Shown: positions 9,622-19,828, counted from the first letter of the stretch. The stretch is DNA of 64,000 nt from Pseudomonas fragi (GCF_025426255.1 NZ_CP104861.1:2542001-2606000), one strand, 5' to 3'. Translations and numbers: made by a program. Notes: generated by a model not told the origin, from the letters alone.

Positions 9622-10935
9622 TTATGCGTTACTTATGCCACGGGTCATGCGCAGTGCGAGCAGGCTGCCACCCACAATCACCGCTGCCAGCACATACAAG
9701 GCCACGTCAGTGGAGCCGGTGGCGTCTTTGACAAAACCCACCAGGTACGGGCTGAGGAAGCCAGCCATTTGCCCCATGGAGTTGATCAGTGCCAGACCGC
9801 CTGCTGCCGCACCGGCGCTGAGCATCGCCGTAGGAACTGGCCAGAACATCGGCAAGCCAGTCAGTGCACCCATGGTCGCAATGGTCAGGCCCAGGATCGC
9901 AATCGCCGGTTGGGTGGCGAAATTCACCGCTATCACCAGCCCCAGCGCGCCCATCAGCATAGGCACCACCAAATGCCAGCGGCGTTCCTTGTGCAAGTCT
10001 GCCGAGCGACCCACCAGCAACATGAACACCGCCGCCAGCAGATAAGGAATCGCACTGATCCAGCCGATCACCAAGGTGTCGCTGAAACCCAGGCTCTTGA
10101 TGATTGACGGCAACCAGAAGTTAATCGCATACACGCCACTCTGGATGCAGAAGTAGATCAGGCCAAAGGCCCAGATGGCCGGGTTTTTGAACACGGCCAA
10201 TAGCGAATCGGTAGAAGAGGCCGGTTTGCTTGCCGCATCCAGCCGATGATCCGCTTCAAGCACCGCACGCTCATGAGCGCCCAGCCATTTGGCGTTGGCA
10301 AAGCTGTCGCTCAGCAGGTAAATCGCCAGTGCGCCCAGCAGCACGGTAGGGATCCCTTGCAGCATGAACATCCACTGCCAGCCTGCAAGGCCGCCCTGGC
10401 CTGCAGCGAAGTGGCTAAGAATCCAGCCCGAGAACGGGCCACCAATCAGCCCTGAAACAGGAATGGCGCACATGAACAACGCCATGATCCGGCCACGGCG
10501 AAAGGTCGGGAACCACTGCGAGAGATACAACACCACGCCCGGGAAAAAGCCCGCCTCAGCAGCACCGGTCAGCAGGCGCAAGGTATAGAAGCCGGCAGGT
10601 GTCGTGACAAACATCAGGCAGGTCGACAGCGTGCCCCAACTGATCATCATCACGGCGATCCAGCGCCGCGGGCCGAACCGGGTCAATGCCAGGTTGCTCG
10701 GTACGCCGCACAGCACGTAGCCGATAAAGAAAATCCCGGCACCAAGGCCGTAAACGGTTTCGCTGAACTTGAGTGCGTCGAGCATCTGCAATTTGGCAAA
10801 GCCAACGTTTACCCGGTCGAGGTAATTGAACAGATAGCAGATGAAAATGAAGGGGATCAAACGCAGGGTGATGCGCTTGTAGATGGCGTTTTTGTCGTCA
10901 TCGCTGATCGGCGATGCGTTGGCGCTCTGTGGCAT
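9622..10935 (-). CDS. MFS transporter, anion:cation symporter family
   Basis: A 437-residue permease with twelve helices. The N-terminus has the ACS-family signature NYLDRVNVGFAKLQM, and GFFPGVVLYLSQWFP follows in helix 4. ACS permeases import organic acids such as glucarate, glycerate or phthalate. The ATG at 10935 follows a purine-rich GAGAGA; the longer frame is less likely. It is divergent from a CdaR-like sugar-acid regulator and lies next to a glycerate kinase gene, so uptake of glycerate or a related hydroxy acid is the likely role. Confidence 0.85.
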   Translation of the reverse strand: MPQSANASPISDDDKNAIYKRITLRLIPFIFICYLFNYLDRVNVGFAKLQMLDALKFSETVYGLGAGIFFIGYVLCGVPSNLALTRFGPRRWIAVMMISWGTLSTCLMFVTTPAGFYTLRLLTGAAEAGFFPGVVLYLSQWFPTFRRGRIMALFMCAIPVSGLIGGPFSGWILSHFAAGQGGLAGWQWMFMLQGIPTVLLGALAIYLLSDSFANAKWLGAHERAVLEADHRLDAASKPASSTDSLLAVFKNPAIWAFGLIYFCIQSGVYAINFWLPSIIKSLGFSDTLVIGWISAIPYLLAAVFMLLVGRSADLHKERRWHLVVPMLMGALGLVIAVNFATQPAIAILGLTIATMGALTGLPMFWPVPTAMLSAGAAAGGLALINSMGQMAGFLSPYLVGFVKDATGSTDVALYVLAAVIVGGSLLALRMTRGISNA

Positions 10936-11093
10936 CTTATGTCTCTCTTTATTATGTTTTTTTGCGATCCGGGGGTAACGTTGACCGCTGCTTGAGTCTC
11001 GGTCACCGCAACGTCTCTGTCTTTGTGCTATCGCACAGCATTTTGCCGAGTCGCCTGTGCCCGTGAACAAATGTATCCAAGGATAGTCACCCT

Positions 11094-12191
11094 ATGTTTG
11101 AACTGGACCATGATTTGGCACAGGACATCGTGGATCGCGCGATGGCCATCTTGCCGTACAACGTAAACGTGATGGACAGCCAGGGCCTGATCCTGGGCAG
11201 TGGCGAGCCTGAACGTATCAACACCCGTCACGAAGGAGCGCAGTTGGTACTGGCCAATGGACGGGTGGTGGAAATTGACGCGCAGACCGCCAAATGCCTC
11301 AAGGGTGTGCAGCCCGGTATCAATTTGCCGCTGTTGCTCGATCAACGCTTGATCGGGGTGCTGGGGCTTACGGGCGAGCCCGAGTTGCTGCGCACTTACG
11401 CCGAACTGGTGCGCATGACCGCCGAAATGTTGGTGGGCCAGCGTTATCAGCAAGCCGAACAGCAATGGCGACGGCAGCGCTGTGATGATCTGGTGGCCCT
11501 GTTGCTCAGCGAAGGCGGTGACTCCCCGCGATTGATCGATGAAGCCCAGCAGTTGGGGCTCAAGCCGCAGCTGGCGCGTATTCCGTATCTGTTCGAGCTG
11601 GGCAAGGGGCAAAGTGCCGAGGCCTTGAGTGCCTGGCTGCAATCACGTTACCCGGACAGCTGGTGCGTTTGCCCTGCGACGGGTTCGCTGTTGTGGTGCC
11701 GACCGGCAACCGCTGCGCTGGACGATGTGCGCCTGCTGGAAAAACTCGACGGCCAGGGCTGGAAGGTCTTGCGCATTGCCGCGGGCGGGCAGGCAGATGC
11801 GCTCAAAGGCTTGCGCCGCTGCTATCGCCGGGTCGGTGACTTGTTGGCGTATGGCCGCGATGTACTGCCGCAGACACGTTTGCTGACTCTCAATCGCTAC
11901 CGCTTACCGGTAATGCTGTGGCGCCATCGCAATGACGATGCGCTGGAGGAGTTGCTCGGACCGTTGCACAAGGTGGTGGCCAAGGACGCCAACGGCCAAC
12001 TGATTGCTACGCTGCGCAGTTGGTGCGAGCACGATGGCCAGAGCCAGGCCTGCGCCGACGCCCTGGGGATCCATCGCAACAGCCTGCGTTATCGCATGGA
12101 GCGCATCGCCGAATTGAGCGGTGTCGATCCGCTAAGCCTCAATGGCATGCTGGCGCTGTATTTGGGCGTTCAGCTTTTACCGCAAAGTTAG
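11094..12191 (+). CDS. CdaR-family sugar-diacid/glycerate-type transcriptional regulator
   Basis: A 365-residue regulator. The N-terminal diacid-recognition domain covers about residues 1-135 (ILPYNVNVMDSQGLILGSG, then LPLLLDQRLIGVLGLTGEP), and the C-terminal PucR-type helix-turn-helix is at about 310-365 (ACADALGIHRNSLRYRMERI). E. coli CdaR activates glucarate, galactarate and glycerate genes. Here it is flanked by an ACS permease (divergent) and a glycerate kinase (downstream, same strand), which together look like a small hydroxy-acid utilisation module. Confidence 0.88.
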   Translation: MFELDHDLAQDIVDRAMAILPYNVNVMDSQGLILGSGEPERINTRHEGAQLVLANGRVVEIDAQTAKCLKGVQPGINLPLLLDQRLIGVLGLTGEPELLRTYAELVRMTAEMLVGQRYQQAEQQWRRQRCDDLVALLLSEGGDSPRLIDEAQQLGLKPQLARIPYLFELGKGQSAEALSAWLQSRYPDSWCVCPATGSLLWCRPATAALDDVRLLEKLDGQGWKVLRIAAGGQADALKGLRRCYRRVGDLLAYGRDVLPQTRLLTLNRYRLPVMLWRHRNDDALEELLGPLHKVVAKDANGQLIATLRSWCEHDGQSQACADALGIHRNSLRYRMERIAELSGVDPLSLNGMLALYLGVQLLPQS

Positions 12192-12321
12192 TCGCGCACC
12201 TAGCTGTGGCCGCTCCTTGTAACAATGAACAACAAACCCTGTGATTGCTTGTGCGCCCGACTGGCGTGTTTGTGCCCGGATACTGGCAGCATGGAAGGCA
12301 TAAGAACTGGAGATGCGCCCC

Positions 12322-13449
12322 ATGAAAATCGTGATTGCCCCCGACTCGTTCAAAGACAGCCTGAGTGCCGAAAAAGTTGCCGACGCGATCGCCGTAGGCT
12401 TGGCTGAGGTATTGCCCCACGCGCACCTGGTCAAATGCCCTATGGCCGACGGCGGTGAAGGCACGGTCGAGGCGATTGTCGCCGCAGGCAATGGCCAGTT
12501 ACGGCGCAATCAGGTGCAAGGCCCGCTTGGAGAGCCCGTCGAGGCGCATTGGGGCTGGCTGCCGGACAGTCACACAGCAATCATTGAAATGGCTGAAGCC
12601 AGCGGTCTGCAACTGGTTGCTCCGGCACAACGTGACGCGTGCATCAGCAGCACTTACGGCACCGGCGAACTGATCAGGGCTGCGCTGGATGCAGGCGCGC
12701 GGCGCGTCATCCTGGCTATCGGCGGCAGTGCCACCAATGATGCCGGAGCGGGTGCACTACAGGCATTGGGTCTGGGTTTGTTCGATGACCAGGGCAATAG
12801 CCTGGCGCGTGGCGGCCTGGCGTTGGCCGGGGTAGTACGTATCGATCTGACTGGCCTGGATCCGCGCCTGACCGAAGTGCGCTTTGAGATTGCCGCCGAC
12901 GTTAACAACCCGCTGTGCGGCGAGCATGGTGCCTCGGCAATTTTCGGCCCGCAAAAGGGCGCGTCAGCCGAACAAGTGCGCTTGCTGGATCAGGCCCTGG
13001 GGCATTTTGCTGACCATTGCGCGCAGGTCTTGCCCAAGGATGTACGCGACGAGCCCGGTTCGGGTGCTGCCGGGGGCTTGGGCTTTGCAGCCAAGGCGTT
13101 TTTCGGCGCGCAGTTTCGCCCAGGGGTGGAAGTGGTCGCCGAGCTGGTAGGGCTGGCCGAAGCGGTAAAGGACGCTGATCTGGTGATTACCGGTGAAGGC
13201 CGTTTTGATGCGCAGACACTGCGTGGCAAGACCCCCTTTGGCGTTGCACGTATTGCCCAGGCCAATGGGGTTCCGGTAGTGGTGCTGGCTGGCACCTTGG
13301 GCGAAGGTTATCAGGCCCTGTATGAGCACGGGATCAACGCCGCATTTGCGATTGCCAGTGGCCCTATGACCCTGCAGGACGCCTGTGATCGGGCAGGGCA
13401 GTTACTGACCGACCGGGCGCGGGATATTGCACGTTTGCTGAGTTTGTAG
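12322..13449 (+). CDS. garK: Glycerate kinase
   Basis: A 375-residue enzyme that phosphorylates D-glycerate (E. coli GarK/GlxK, which form 2-phosphoglycerate). It opens MKIVIAPDSFKDSLSAEKVA and has the family motifs CPMADGGEGT, GGSATNDAGAGALQALG and ITGEGRFDAQTLRGK. The second ATG (12322) is preferred because GGAG sits about ten bases upstream of it, whereas the first ATG (12313) directly follows that GGAG. It likely feeds glycerate imported by the neighbouring MFS protein into glycolysis. Whether the symbol should be garK or glxK cannot be decided. Confidence 0.9.
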   Translation: MKIVIAPDSFKDSLSAEKVADAIAVGLAEVLPHAHLVKCPMADGGEGTVEAIVAAGNGQLRRNQVQGPLGEPVEAHWGWLPDSHTAIIEMAEASGLQLVAPAQRDACISSTYGTGELIRAALDAGARRVILAIGGSATNDAGAGALQALGLGLFDDQGNSLARGGLALAGVVRIDLTGLDPRLTEVRFEIAADVNNPLCGEHGASAIFGPQKGASAEQVRLLDQALGHFADHCAQVLPKDVRDEPGSGAAGGLGFAAKAFFGAQFRPGVEVVAELVGLAEAVKDADLVITGEGRFDAQTLRGKTPFGVARIAQANGVPVVVLAGTLGEGYQALYEHGINAAFAIASGPMTLQDACDRAGQLLTDRARDIARLLSL

Positions 13450-13589
13450 CAGCTGCAGGGGAACGAAGGCTGCGCTCGGCGACAAAGTCGTCGTAAATCA
13501 GACGGCCAAGTGTGTCAGATGCATTGAGAGCCAAGGTTTTACGACGGCTGCTTCGCCGAACGCAGCCGTCGTGCCTCGGCAGCTGCTAC
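13446..13589. repeat. 144-bp palindromic repeat element, copy B
   Basis: The 34-base ends (13446-13479 and 13556-13589) are inverted copies with about six mismatches, starting GTAGCAGCTG. The right half repeats the ggttttacgacggctgc motif of copy A at 9458-9602. Its left end overlaps the stop codon of the glycerate kinase gene. Confidence 0.8.
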
Positions 13590-13650
13590 AGACTTGAGGC
13601 CCAATCGTGTAAGCTTCGCGGTTCTTCGCATTCGACCCTTAGCGAGCCCT

Positions 13651-14994
13651 ATGCCGTCGCTCTTCAAACGCTCTTTGCTGCCCAAGCTGCGCAGCTTTCC
13701 GTTGTCCGCCGATGCATTCAGCATCTTGCCCAGCGCTGCGGACTTTCGTCGCTGCCTGCTGGAGCAGATTGCTGGCGCACGCCATCGCATCACGCTGGTG
13801 GCCTTGTACCTGCAACAGGACGAGGCGGGGCAGGAAATCCTGGATGCCTTGCATGCCGCTAAAGCCGCACGGCCCGAACTCGAAATCGCAGTGGTTGTCG
13901 ATTGGCTGCGTGCCCAGCGCGGGCTGATCGGCGCAGGCAAGCAGCCCGGCAATGCGGCCTGGTATCAGGCACAAACCGCGGCTCACGCGAGCCATGTGCC
14001 GATTTATGGCGTGCCGGTACAAACCCGTGAACTGTTCGGCGTGCTGCATCTCAAGGGTTTTATTGTTGATGACTGCGTGATCTACAGCGGCGCCAGTCTG
14101 AATAACGTGTACCTGCACAAGCTCGACAAGTATCGCTTTGACCGTTACCACCTGCTGCATAACAAGCAGTTGGCCGACACCATGCAGCGCTTTGTCCAGC
14201 AAGACCTGATCGAGGCCAAGGCGGTGCATCGCCTGGACGTGCCAACACTGCCGACGACCCGCAGTTTGCGCAGTGCTATCGGTGATTTGCGCAGCCATCT
14301 GAAAAAAGCCAGCTATGACACCAGCGCCGGGACTGTCGGCCACTTTGGCCTATCGGTCAGTCCGTTGCTGGGCGTGGGTAAAAACAACCAACTGAGCCGG
14401 GTGATTTGTGAACTGATCGCCAGCAGCCAGCAACAGCTGACTATCTGCACGCCGTACTTCAACCTGCCATTACCGGTGACCCGCGAGATCAATCGGGCCC
14501 TGGAGCGTGGAGTGCGGATTGATATCGTGGTCGGCGACAAGACTGCCAACGACTTCTATATCCCGCCGAGCGAACCCTTCCGGATTATCGCAGCGTTGCC
14601 GTATCTGTATGAGTTGAGCCTGCGTCGGTTTGCCAAAAACCATCAGCGGATGATCGACAACGGCCTGCTGAACCTGCATTTGTGGCGCGAAGGTGACAAC
14701 ACCTACCACCTCAAAGGCATGTGGGTGGACGACCGCTATACCTTGTTGACCGGCAACAACCTCAACCCACGGGCGTTCCGTCTGGATCTGGAAAACGGCC
14801 TGTTGATCGATGATCCGCGTCGTGAACTGCTGGAGCCGCGGCGCAAGGAGCTGGACGCGATTTTTGCCCACACTCAGCGCATCGACAACTTCAAGAACCT
14901 GGAAACACTGGCGGAGTACCCGCCAGCGGTAGCCAAGTTTTTACGTCGGGTCAGCCGGGTACGGATTGAGCGCTTGTTGTACCGGATTCTCTAA
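13651..14994 (+). CDS. pssA: CDP-diacylglycerol--serine O-phosphatidyltransferase (PLD type)
   Basis: A 447-residue enzyme that makes phosphatidylserine, the precursor of phosphatidylethanolamine, on the inner face of the cytoplasmic membrane. It belongs to the phospholipase D superfamily with two HKD-type motifs: HLKGFIVDD near residue 133 and HLKGMWVDD near residue 350. Length and the opening (LLPKLRSFPLSADAFSILP) match E. coli PssA. The ATG at 13651 is preferred over an upstream start because it gives the family N-terminus. Confidence 0.92.
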   Translation: MPSLFKRSLLPKLRSFPLSADAFSILPSAADFRRCLLEQIAGARHRITLVALYLQQDEAGQEILDALHAAKAARPELEIAVVVDWLRAQRGLIGAGKQPGNAAWYQAQTAAHASHVPIYGVPVQTRELFGVLHLKGFIVDDCVIYSGASLNNVYLHKLDKYRFDRYHLLHNKQLADTMQRFVQQDLIEAKAVHRLDVPTLPTTRSLRSAIGDLRSHLKKASYDTSAGTVGHFGLSVSPLLGVGKNNQLSRVICELIASSQQQLTICTPYFNLPLPVTREINRALERGVRIDIVVGDKTANDFYIPPSEPFRIIAALPYLYELSLRRFAKNHQRMIDNGLLNLHLWREGDNTYHLKGMWVDDRYTLLTGNNLNPRAFRLDLENGLLIDDPRRELLEPRRKELDAIFAHTQRIDNFKNLETLAEYPPAVAKFLRRVSRVRIERLLYRIL

Positions 14995-15005
14995 ACACCT
15001 GTATT

Positions 15006-15033
15006 TGTGGGAGCGAGCAAGCCCGCTCCCACA
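15006..15033. repeat. Single REP hairpin
   Basis: Perfect 10-base arms TGTGGGAGCG and CGCTCCCACA around an 8-base loop. It separates the convergent pssA and GT39 genes and may serve as a transcription stop for both. Confidence 0.8.
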
Positions 15034-15034
15034 T

Positions 15035-16561
15035 TCAGTTGGCTTCAGGGATATACACCACGCTGCCACCCTCACGCCGATGCAACAGCCGATCGCCGTT
15101 ATCCGGCTGGCTGGTCACGGTCTGGTGATCCACGCTCAGATAGCCGAGGGGCAGGGGATCACCACTGCGGTATTGGGCGAAGATCAGCGTACGCTGCGGG
15201 TTGAAATGCTGGCCGCTGGTTTTATCCAGCCAGGCCATCAGACCGGCACTGTCGCCATTGCGGGGGAAGTCCTGGCTCAGGTCGACAAAGTAGAACGGCT
15301 CGCTCTGGTTCTGCACATACATCGGCAATTTGTTGTCGACATCGATCATTACCATGCGCCATTGATCCCAGGGCGCTTGCTCGCTGGCACGTGCTTTCAC
15401 GTCCTGGCCGAACTGAACAACCCCACCACCACCGTTGGACCACGGGTAAAACACCCCCAGAACCAACAGCACCAGCGTAGCGCTTGCGCCAAAACCGATG
15501 TTCCAGCGGCGCTGACTGCTTTTGCCTTGGGCAATGCGGCGTGTGACCCACCAGGCGGCCAATAGTTGGGCGAAGGGCACCAGCGGCAACACGTAATAAC
15601 TGCGCCGACTGCCGCTGGCAGTGAAGAACACAAACAGCAGACCCAGGCCCCACACCAACCAACGGGTATTGGGCTCGATATGCCGCCACTGACGCACGGC
15701 AACCCATAGCCCGATCATCCAGAATGGAGCCCAGGGCAAGGTGTAAGCGGGCAGGTAAATCAGGTAGGTATAAATCGGCCCCATATGGTCAAAGGGGTTG
15801 AAAAAACGCACCACGTTTTCACGCAACACCAACCCCAGGCCGCTTTCACCATAAGTAGGCGCGCCATACAGATGCGACAGTACAAAAGGCAGCATGTACA
15901 CCGCCCCTGCAACGATCAGGGCCAGTAACAGACGCAGGTTCAGGTGCCGCTTCCAGCGTTGCTCGCCGAGCAAATGAGGCAGCAACACCAGCCCTGGCAG
16001 GATAAAACCGATCAGTCCCTTGAGCAGCGAGGTCAGGGACAGCAGCAGGAAGAACACGCAATAACGGCTAAAGCGTGTGTCCTCCGGGCCGCGCCAGTAC
16101 CACCATACCGCCGCCAGCAGGCCGAACACGGTGAGAATGTCAGCCGTGGCCACCCGTGCCCAGAATACAAAGTAAAAAGTGGTAGCCAGCATCCAGCCAG
16201 CGATCAGCCCGGTGCCTTTGCGAAACAGTTGCTCACCGATCAGGTACACCAACCACACGCTAAGCCAAGCGGCGATAACTGAAGACAGGCGCAACGACCA
16301 GTGCCCCAGGCCACCCATCAGCCCGGCCGTTGCTGTGATCAGCCAATAGGAGGGCAAGGGCTTGTCGTAGTAGGGTGAACCCTTGAGGTACGGGTCCAGA
16401 TAATCACCGCTTTGCAGCATCTGCAGTGCGATATTGGCCCAGCGGGTTTCCGGCCCCCAGAGTTCCCGCGATCCCAGGCCGAGCAACAAAAGCACGGCAG
16501 ATACGGCCAATAGCACCAGCAAGGCTTTCTGCTCGGGGTTCCAGCGCTTGATGTCAATCAT
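15035..16561 (-). CDS. ArnT/PMT-like GT39 glycosyltransferase
   Basis: A 508-residue polytopic membrane protein with the ArnT/PMT fold: [20 protein letters not shown] replaces the usual DE motif with PETR, and [20 protein letters not shown] follows. Such enzymes move a sugar from an undecaprenyl-phosphate donor to a periplasmic acceptor. Its start overlaps the stop of the larger ArnT-like gene by four bases (ATGA), so the two are co-translated. The acceptor and donor are unknown, and no undecaprenyl-phosphate-sugar synthesis gene is nearby. Confidence 0.8.
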   Translation of the reverse strand: MIDIKRWNPEQKALLVLLAVSAVLLLLGLGSRELWGPETRWANIALQMLQSGDYLDPYLKGSPYYDKPLPSYWLITATAGLMGGLGHWSLRLSSVIAAWLSVWLVYLIGEQLFRKGTGLIAGWMLATTFYFVFWARVATADILTVFGLLAAVWWYWRGPEDTRFSRYCVFFLLLSLTSLLKGLIGFILPGLVLLPHLLGEQRWKRHLNLRLLLALIVAGAVYMLPFVLSHLYGAPTYGESGLGLVLRENVVRFFNPFDHMGPIYTYLIYLPAYTLPWAPFWMIGLWVAVRQWRHIEPNTRWLVWGLGLLFVFFTASGSRRSYYVLPLVPFAQLLAAWWVTRRIAQGKSSQRRWNIGFGASATLVLLVLGVFYPWSNGGGGVVQFGQDVKARASEQAPWDQWRMVMIDVDNKLPMYVQNQSEPFYFVDLSQDFPRNGDSAGLMAWLDKTSGQHFNPQRTLIFAQYRSGDPLPLGYLSVDHQTVTSQPDNGDRLLHRREGGSVVYIPEAN

Positions 16562-18246
16562 TTAAGCTGAACCTTGGGGAAGATGAATATCGATAGATCG
16601 CCGCGCTCGTAGCGTTTGCCACCCAACGGCAGCAACTCGACTTCGTGGGTTTCCAGTGCCGAATGAACCCGCATGACCACCCCTACGGAACCGCGAAGTT
16701 GGGCGTCTTTCATCCAGCGCACGATGTTATCCATATCAACCTGACGCGCAGCTGAATCGGCATAACCAAGGCCGTACTTGAGTTCGCCCACGGTGTTGTA
16801 AAGACTCACTTCAGGTCGCCCCAGGCGCCAGGATAGAGCCGATGCCGCGCCCAGATCGTTGCTCAGCAAGGTGTTGGTCTGACTCAGCTCCTGCACATGC
16901 TCGGCGATAAATTGATCCGGCATTTTGCTGTTGACGATTTGGCCTGGCATCGCTGCGGGCAACAAGGCCACCAGCAAGCCCATGCCCAGTGCCGGTGCGG
17001 CCCACAGCTGCAAGGGGCGCAGGGCTTGCAAGGCATTACTCAACAACCAGCCGAGCAACACAATGTAGCCCAGCGACAGGCTGAATATCTCGGTGTTGTC
17101 ATAGACCGGGCGGCTGATTTGCAAATAAATCAGCCCCACCAGCCCGGCCACGGCCAGTAGTGTGTTCAATACGCCATTGATGCGGATGGTCCGGATGCGC
17201 GCCTGGGCCAGCCAAGTCACCAGCGCATGGCCCATCAGCAGCGCCAATGGCAGCAGGCACGGCATGATGTAAGTCGGCAATTTGCCTCTGCTCAAACTGA
17301 AGATGGCCAGCGGCAGCAGTAGCCACAGCAACAGAAAGCCAATCGCTGGCTGGCGCTTTTGCTTCCAGGCATCAATCAAGGTTGCAGGCAACAAGGCCGC
17401 CCACGGCAAACTGGCTGCGAGCAGGATTGGCAGATAGAACCACCAAGGCTGGGTATGTTGTGCATCGGTTGCGCTGAAACGGCGGATATGTTCATTCCAG
17501 AAGAAGAACTGCCAGAAGTCAGGCTCCTGATGCTGGATTGCCAGCGCCCACGGTACAGAGATGGCCACGGCAACCAGGATCGCCAGCGGGCCGTAAATCA
17601 GGACTTCTTTCAGGCGCCGTTGCCACAGGGCATACGGCACCGCGATCAGCACCGGCAGCAACCAGGCGAGAAAGCCTTTGGTCATAAAGCCCATGCCACA
17701 GGCAATGCCGAGCACAGCCCATGAGCTCAGGCGCCCGCGCCGGGTCGTGCTGTCAAAGGCAAACCACACAGCAACCAGGCTCAGGTTGACCCAGAAGGTG
17801 AATTGCGGGTCCAGATTGGCGTACCCGGCCTGGCCTGCGACCAGCCCGAAACTCATATAAAGCAGGGTGCTGGCAAAGCGCTTGCGCGGGTCATGCCACA
17901 GCCGCCCTGCGATCAGCCAGGCCAGCCACACACTCAGCCCGGTGCTGAGCGCAGAGGCAATGCGCACGCCGAACAGGTTGTCACCGAACACCGCCTGCCC
18001 GATGGCAATCATCCAGTAACCGGCGATGGGCTTTTCGAAATAGCGCAAACCCATGAAGTGCGGGGCAACCCAGTTGCCGCTGTGGAGCATTTCCTGACTG
18101 ATTTGGGCATAGCGGGTTTCATCAGGGATCCACAACCCGTGAGTCATCAGTGGCAACAGATAAAACAGCACAAAAGCCAGTATCAGGCTGGGCAAGGCCC
18201 AGCGCTCCAGACCCCGGGTTCTAAAAGTGTTAGGTACAACGGCAAC
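16558..18246 (-). CDS. ArnT-like glycosyltransferase (GT39)
   Basis: A 562-residue membrane enzyme closely resembling ArnT, which transfers 4-amino-4-deoxy-L-arabinose from undecaprenyl phosphate to lipid A. Supporting motifs are [17 protein letters not shown] with the catalytic Asp/Glu pair, [14 protein letters not shown], and a C-terminal soluble periplasmic domain. An AGGTGG precedes the ATG at 18246; a GTG four codons earlier is the alternative start. In Pseudomonas the polymyxin-resistance arn genes are in one operon; none of the other arn genes is here, so the substrate may differ from aminoarabinose. Confidence 0.82.
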   Translation of the reverse strand, partial: VAVVPNTFRTRGLERWALPSLILAFVLFYLLPLMTHGLWIPDETRYAQISQEMLHSGNWVAPHFMGLRYFEKPIAGYWMIAIGQAVFGDNLFGVRIASALSTGLSVWLAWLIAGRLWHDPRKRFASTLLYMSFGLVAGQAGYANLDPQFTFWVNLSLVAVWFAFDSTTRRGRLSSWAVLGIACGMGFMTKGFLAWLLPVLIAVPYALWQRRLKEVLIYGPLAILVAVAISVPWALAIQHQEPDFWQFFFWNEHIRRFSATDAQHTQPWWFYLPILLAASLPWAALLPATLIDAWKQKRQPAIGFLLLWLLLPLAIFSLSRGKLPTYIMPCLLPLALLMGHALVTWLAQARIRTIRINGVLNTLLAVAGLVGLIYLQISRPVYDNTEIFSLSLGYIVLLGWLLSNALQALRPLQLWAAPALGMGLLVALLPAAMPGQIVNSKMPDQFIAEHVQELSQTNTLLSNDLGAASALSWRLGRPEVSLYNTVGELKYGLGYADSAARQVDMDNIVRWMKDAQLRGSVGVVMRVHSALETHEVELLPLGGKRYERGDLSIFIFPKVQLK

Positions 18247-18681
18247 CATGCTTTCCACCTGCGAGCCCGTTATAGACAGTAGTTATGGGCGGCACGTTAA
18301 GTGGGGGCAGGTGGGCGAGAGGTGAAGCCAATGTGAAAAAAACGAATGTTGAAAAATCTCAGGGTGGGCGCAGTCAGCCGATACCGGCAGCAGCGGCTGC
18401 CCGTAATCGTCCAAAACTGCCCCTGAGTCGATTTGTCGCAGGCTGGGTACATCCCCCGGTTTTACTGGCTGCAGGAGACGAAACGCACCATTGCGGGGCG
18501 GGCTAGCCGTGCGACGAACAGGCGACAGTGGTAGATTCTGCGCCCATGCAACACGTCCATCCCACAGCAATCGTGCGCACCGAGCCTGGCCACTCCAGGA
18601 ATCGAGCAGCGTACACACCTGCCTCGTAGTGCGCAGGGTAAAGGCCTTTATCGTTTCAAAGGCCGCTTAAAGGAACCTTAC
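18247..18681. other. 435-bp gap between arnT-like and SCO1 genes
   Basis: I see no convincing gene here. An open frame on the minus strand (18283-18618) has atypical composition and no recognisable motif. The promoters for the divergent arnT-like and SCO1 genes must lie in this stretch. A repeated AAAGGCC is seen just before the SCO1 start. Confidence 0.4.
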
Positions 18682-19287
18682 ATGAATGAATTACTGACTC
18701 GCCGCCGCGTAGTCACCGGTCTTGGCTTGCTCAGCCTGGGCTTGATCGCAGGTTGCGACAGTGGCAGCGGTTTGTCATACAAGTACGGAAAAGACCTGAG
18801 CAATGAAATCCTGGGGCGCAAGTTCAAGCTGCGCGATGCTGATGGCACCGAGATGATGCTGGGCAGTTTTCGCGGGATGATGCCGATGATCTTCTTCGGT
18901 TTTACCCAGTGCCCGGCGGTGTGCCCGACCGCGCTGGCGCGCGCCGCACAGGCCAAGAAAATGATGGGCCCTGACGGTGACCGGTTGCAGGTGGTGTTTA
19001 TCACCCTCGACCCTGAACGCGACAAGCCGGCGATGCTCGATGCTTATGTAAAAGCCTTTGATCCGAGCTTTATTGCCTTGTCCGGCACCCTCGAAGAAAC
19101 GGCTGCCACGGCTAAAGAGTTCAAGGTGTTTTACGAAAAAATCCCTACCGGTGATTCGTACACCATGTCGCACACCGCCACCAGTTTTGTCTTCGATTCC
19201 CGTGGTGTGTTGCGCCTGGGCCTGTCGCCTTCGTTGTCAGCCAAGCAGTGCACCGAAGATCTGCTGACAGTGATGTCCGTCTGTTAA
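18682..19287 (+). CDS. SCO1/SenC-type copper-binding thioredoxin-like lipoprotein
   Basis: A 201-residue protein that delivers copper to, or reduces, the CuA site of cytochrome oxidase. The signal peptide ends in lipobox LIAGC (Cys near residue 24), so it is membrane-anchored. The copper site is complete: FTQCPAVCPT (CxxxC, near residues 75-79) and the His of MSHTATSFVFD near residue 160. It is followed by a PCuA(C) gene, its usual functional partner. Confidence 0.9.
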   Translation: MNELLTRRRVVTGLGLLSLGLIAGCDSGSGLSYKYGKDLSNEILGRKFKLRDADGTEMMLGSFRGMMPMIFFGFTQCPAVCPTALARAAQAKKMMGPDGDRLQVVFITLDPERDKPAMLDAYVKAFDPSFIALSGTLEETAATAKEFKVFYEKIPTGDSYTMSHTATSFVFDSRGVLRLGLSPSLSAKQCTEDLLTVMSVC

Positions 19288-19310
19288 TCCACGCCTCCTC
19301 AGAAAGAGTC

Positions 19311-19778
19311 ATGCATATGAAGCCTGTAAACTACCTGTTGCTGTCGCTGCTGGGCATGAGCCTGCAAGTTTCGGCACAAACCGTTGTTGACGATGCCTGG
19401 GTCCGGGCCACGGTTGCCGGGCAACCTTCGACCGGGGCCTTTATGCACATTACGTCGAGCACCGACAGCAAGTTGGTTGAAGTTCGCTCGCCCGTTGCCA
19501 AGACTGTGCAAATCCATGAGTCGAAGATGGCAAACGACGTGATGAGCATGCAGCCGGTGTCATCGGTCGCGTTGCCAGCGGGTAAAAGCGTGGCTATCGA
19601 GCCTGAGGGCTATCACGTGATGCTGATTGACCTGGTGGGTCAGGTCAAAGCCGGTGATCAAGTGCCATTGACCCTGATTGTCGAAGACAGCAAAGGGGTA
19701 AAGGAGTCGATTGAGGTCAAGGCCCAGGCTCGTGCGTTAAACAGCATGCCGATGCACGACCACGGCGCGATGCACTAA
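19311..19778 (+). CDS. Periplasmic copper chaperone PCuA(C)
   Basis: A 155-residue secreted protein with a signal peptide ending near SLQVSAQ. The PCuA(C) metal site is visible: FMHITSS, IHESKMANDVMSMQP and GYHVMLIDL contribute the conserved His and Met ligands, and the C-terminus MPMHDHGAMH is an extra His/Met-rich copper tail. It passes Cu(I) to SCO proteins or the oxidase. It starts 23 bases after the SCO1 gene, preceded by AGAAAGAG, so the two form an operon. Confidence 0.9.
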   Translation: MHMKPVNYLLLSLLGMSLQVSAQTVVDDAWVRATVAGQPSTGAFMHITSSTDSKLVEVRSPVAKTVQIHESKMANDVMSMQPVSSVALPAGKSVAIEPEGYHVMLIDLVGQVKAGDQVPLTLIVEDSKGVKESIEVKAQARALNSMPMHDHGAMH

Positions 19779-19783
19779 AGGGG

Positions 19784-19828
19784 GTAGCCGCTGAGGAGCG
19801 AAGCCTCGCTGTGCTCCTCAGCAGCTAC
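19784..19828. repeat. Short palindromic REP-type hairpin
   Basis: GTAGCCGCTGAGGAGC pairs with GCTCCTCAGCAGCTAC (one mismatch) around 13 bases. The outer GTAGC.GCTG resembles the ends of the larger elements at 9458 and 13446. It lies between the convergent PCuA(C) and porin genes and could act as a bidirectional terminator. Confidence 0.6.

Noticed and set aside
18400..18600. Possible cobalamin riboswitch before the SCO1 gene (gcaggagacg, ccactgtcgc-like pieces)
   Set aside because: The fragments are not in the right order and spacing for the B12 element, and SCO1 is not a usual target.
18283..18618. 111-residue open frame on the minus strand between the arnT-like and SCO1 genes
   Set aside because: No signal, motif or ribosome-binding site. 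Composition looks like non-coding DNA with chance openness, and the promoters for two divergent genes must fit here.
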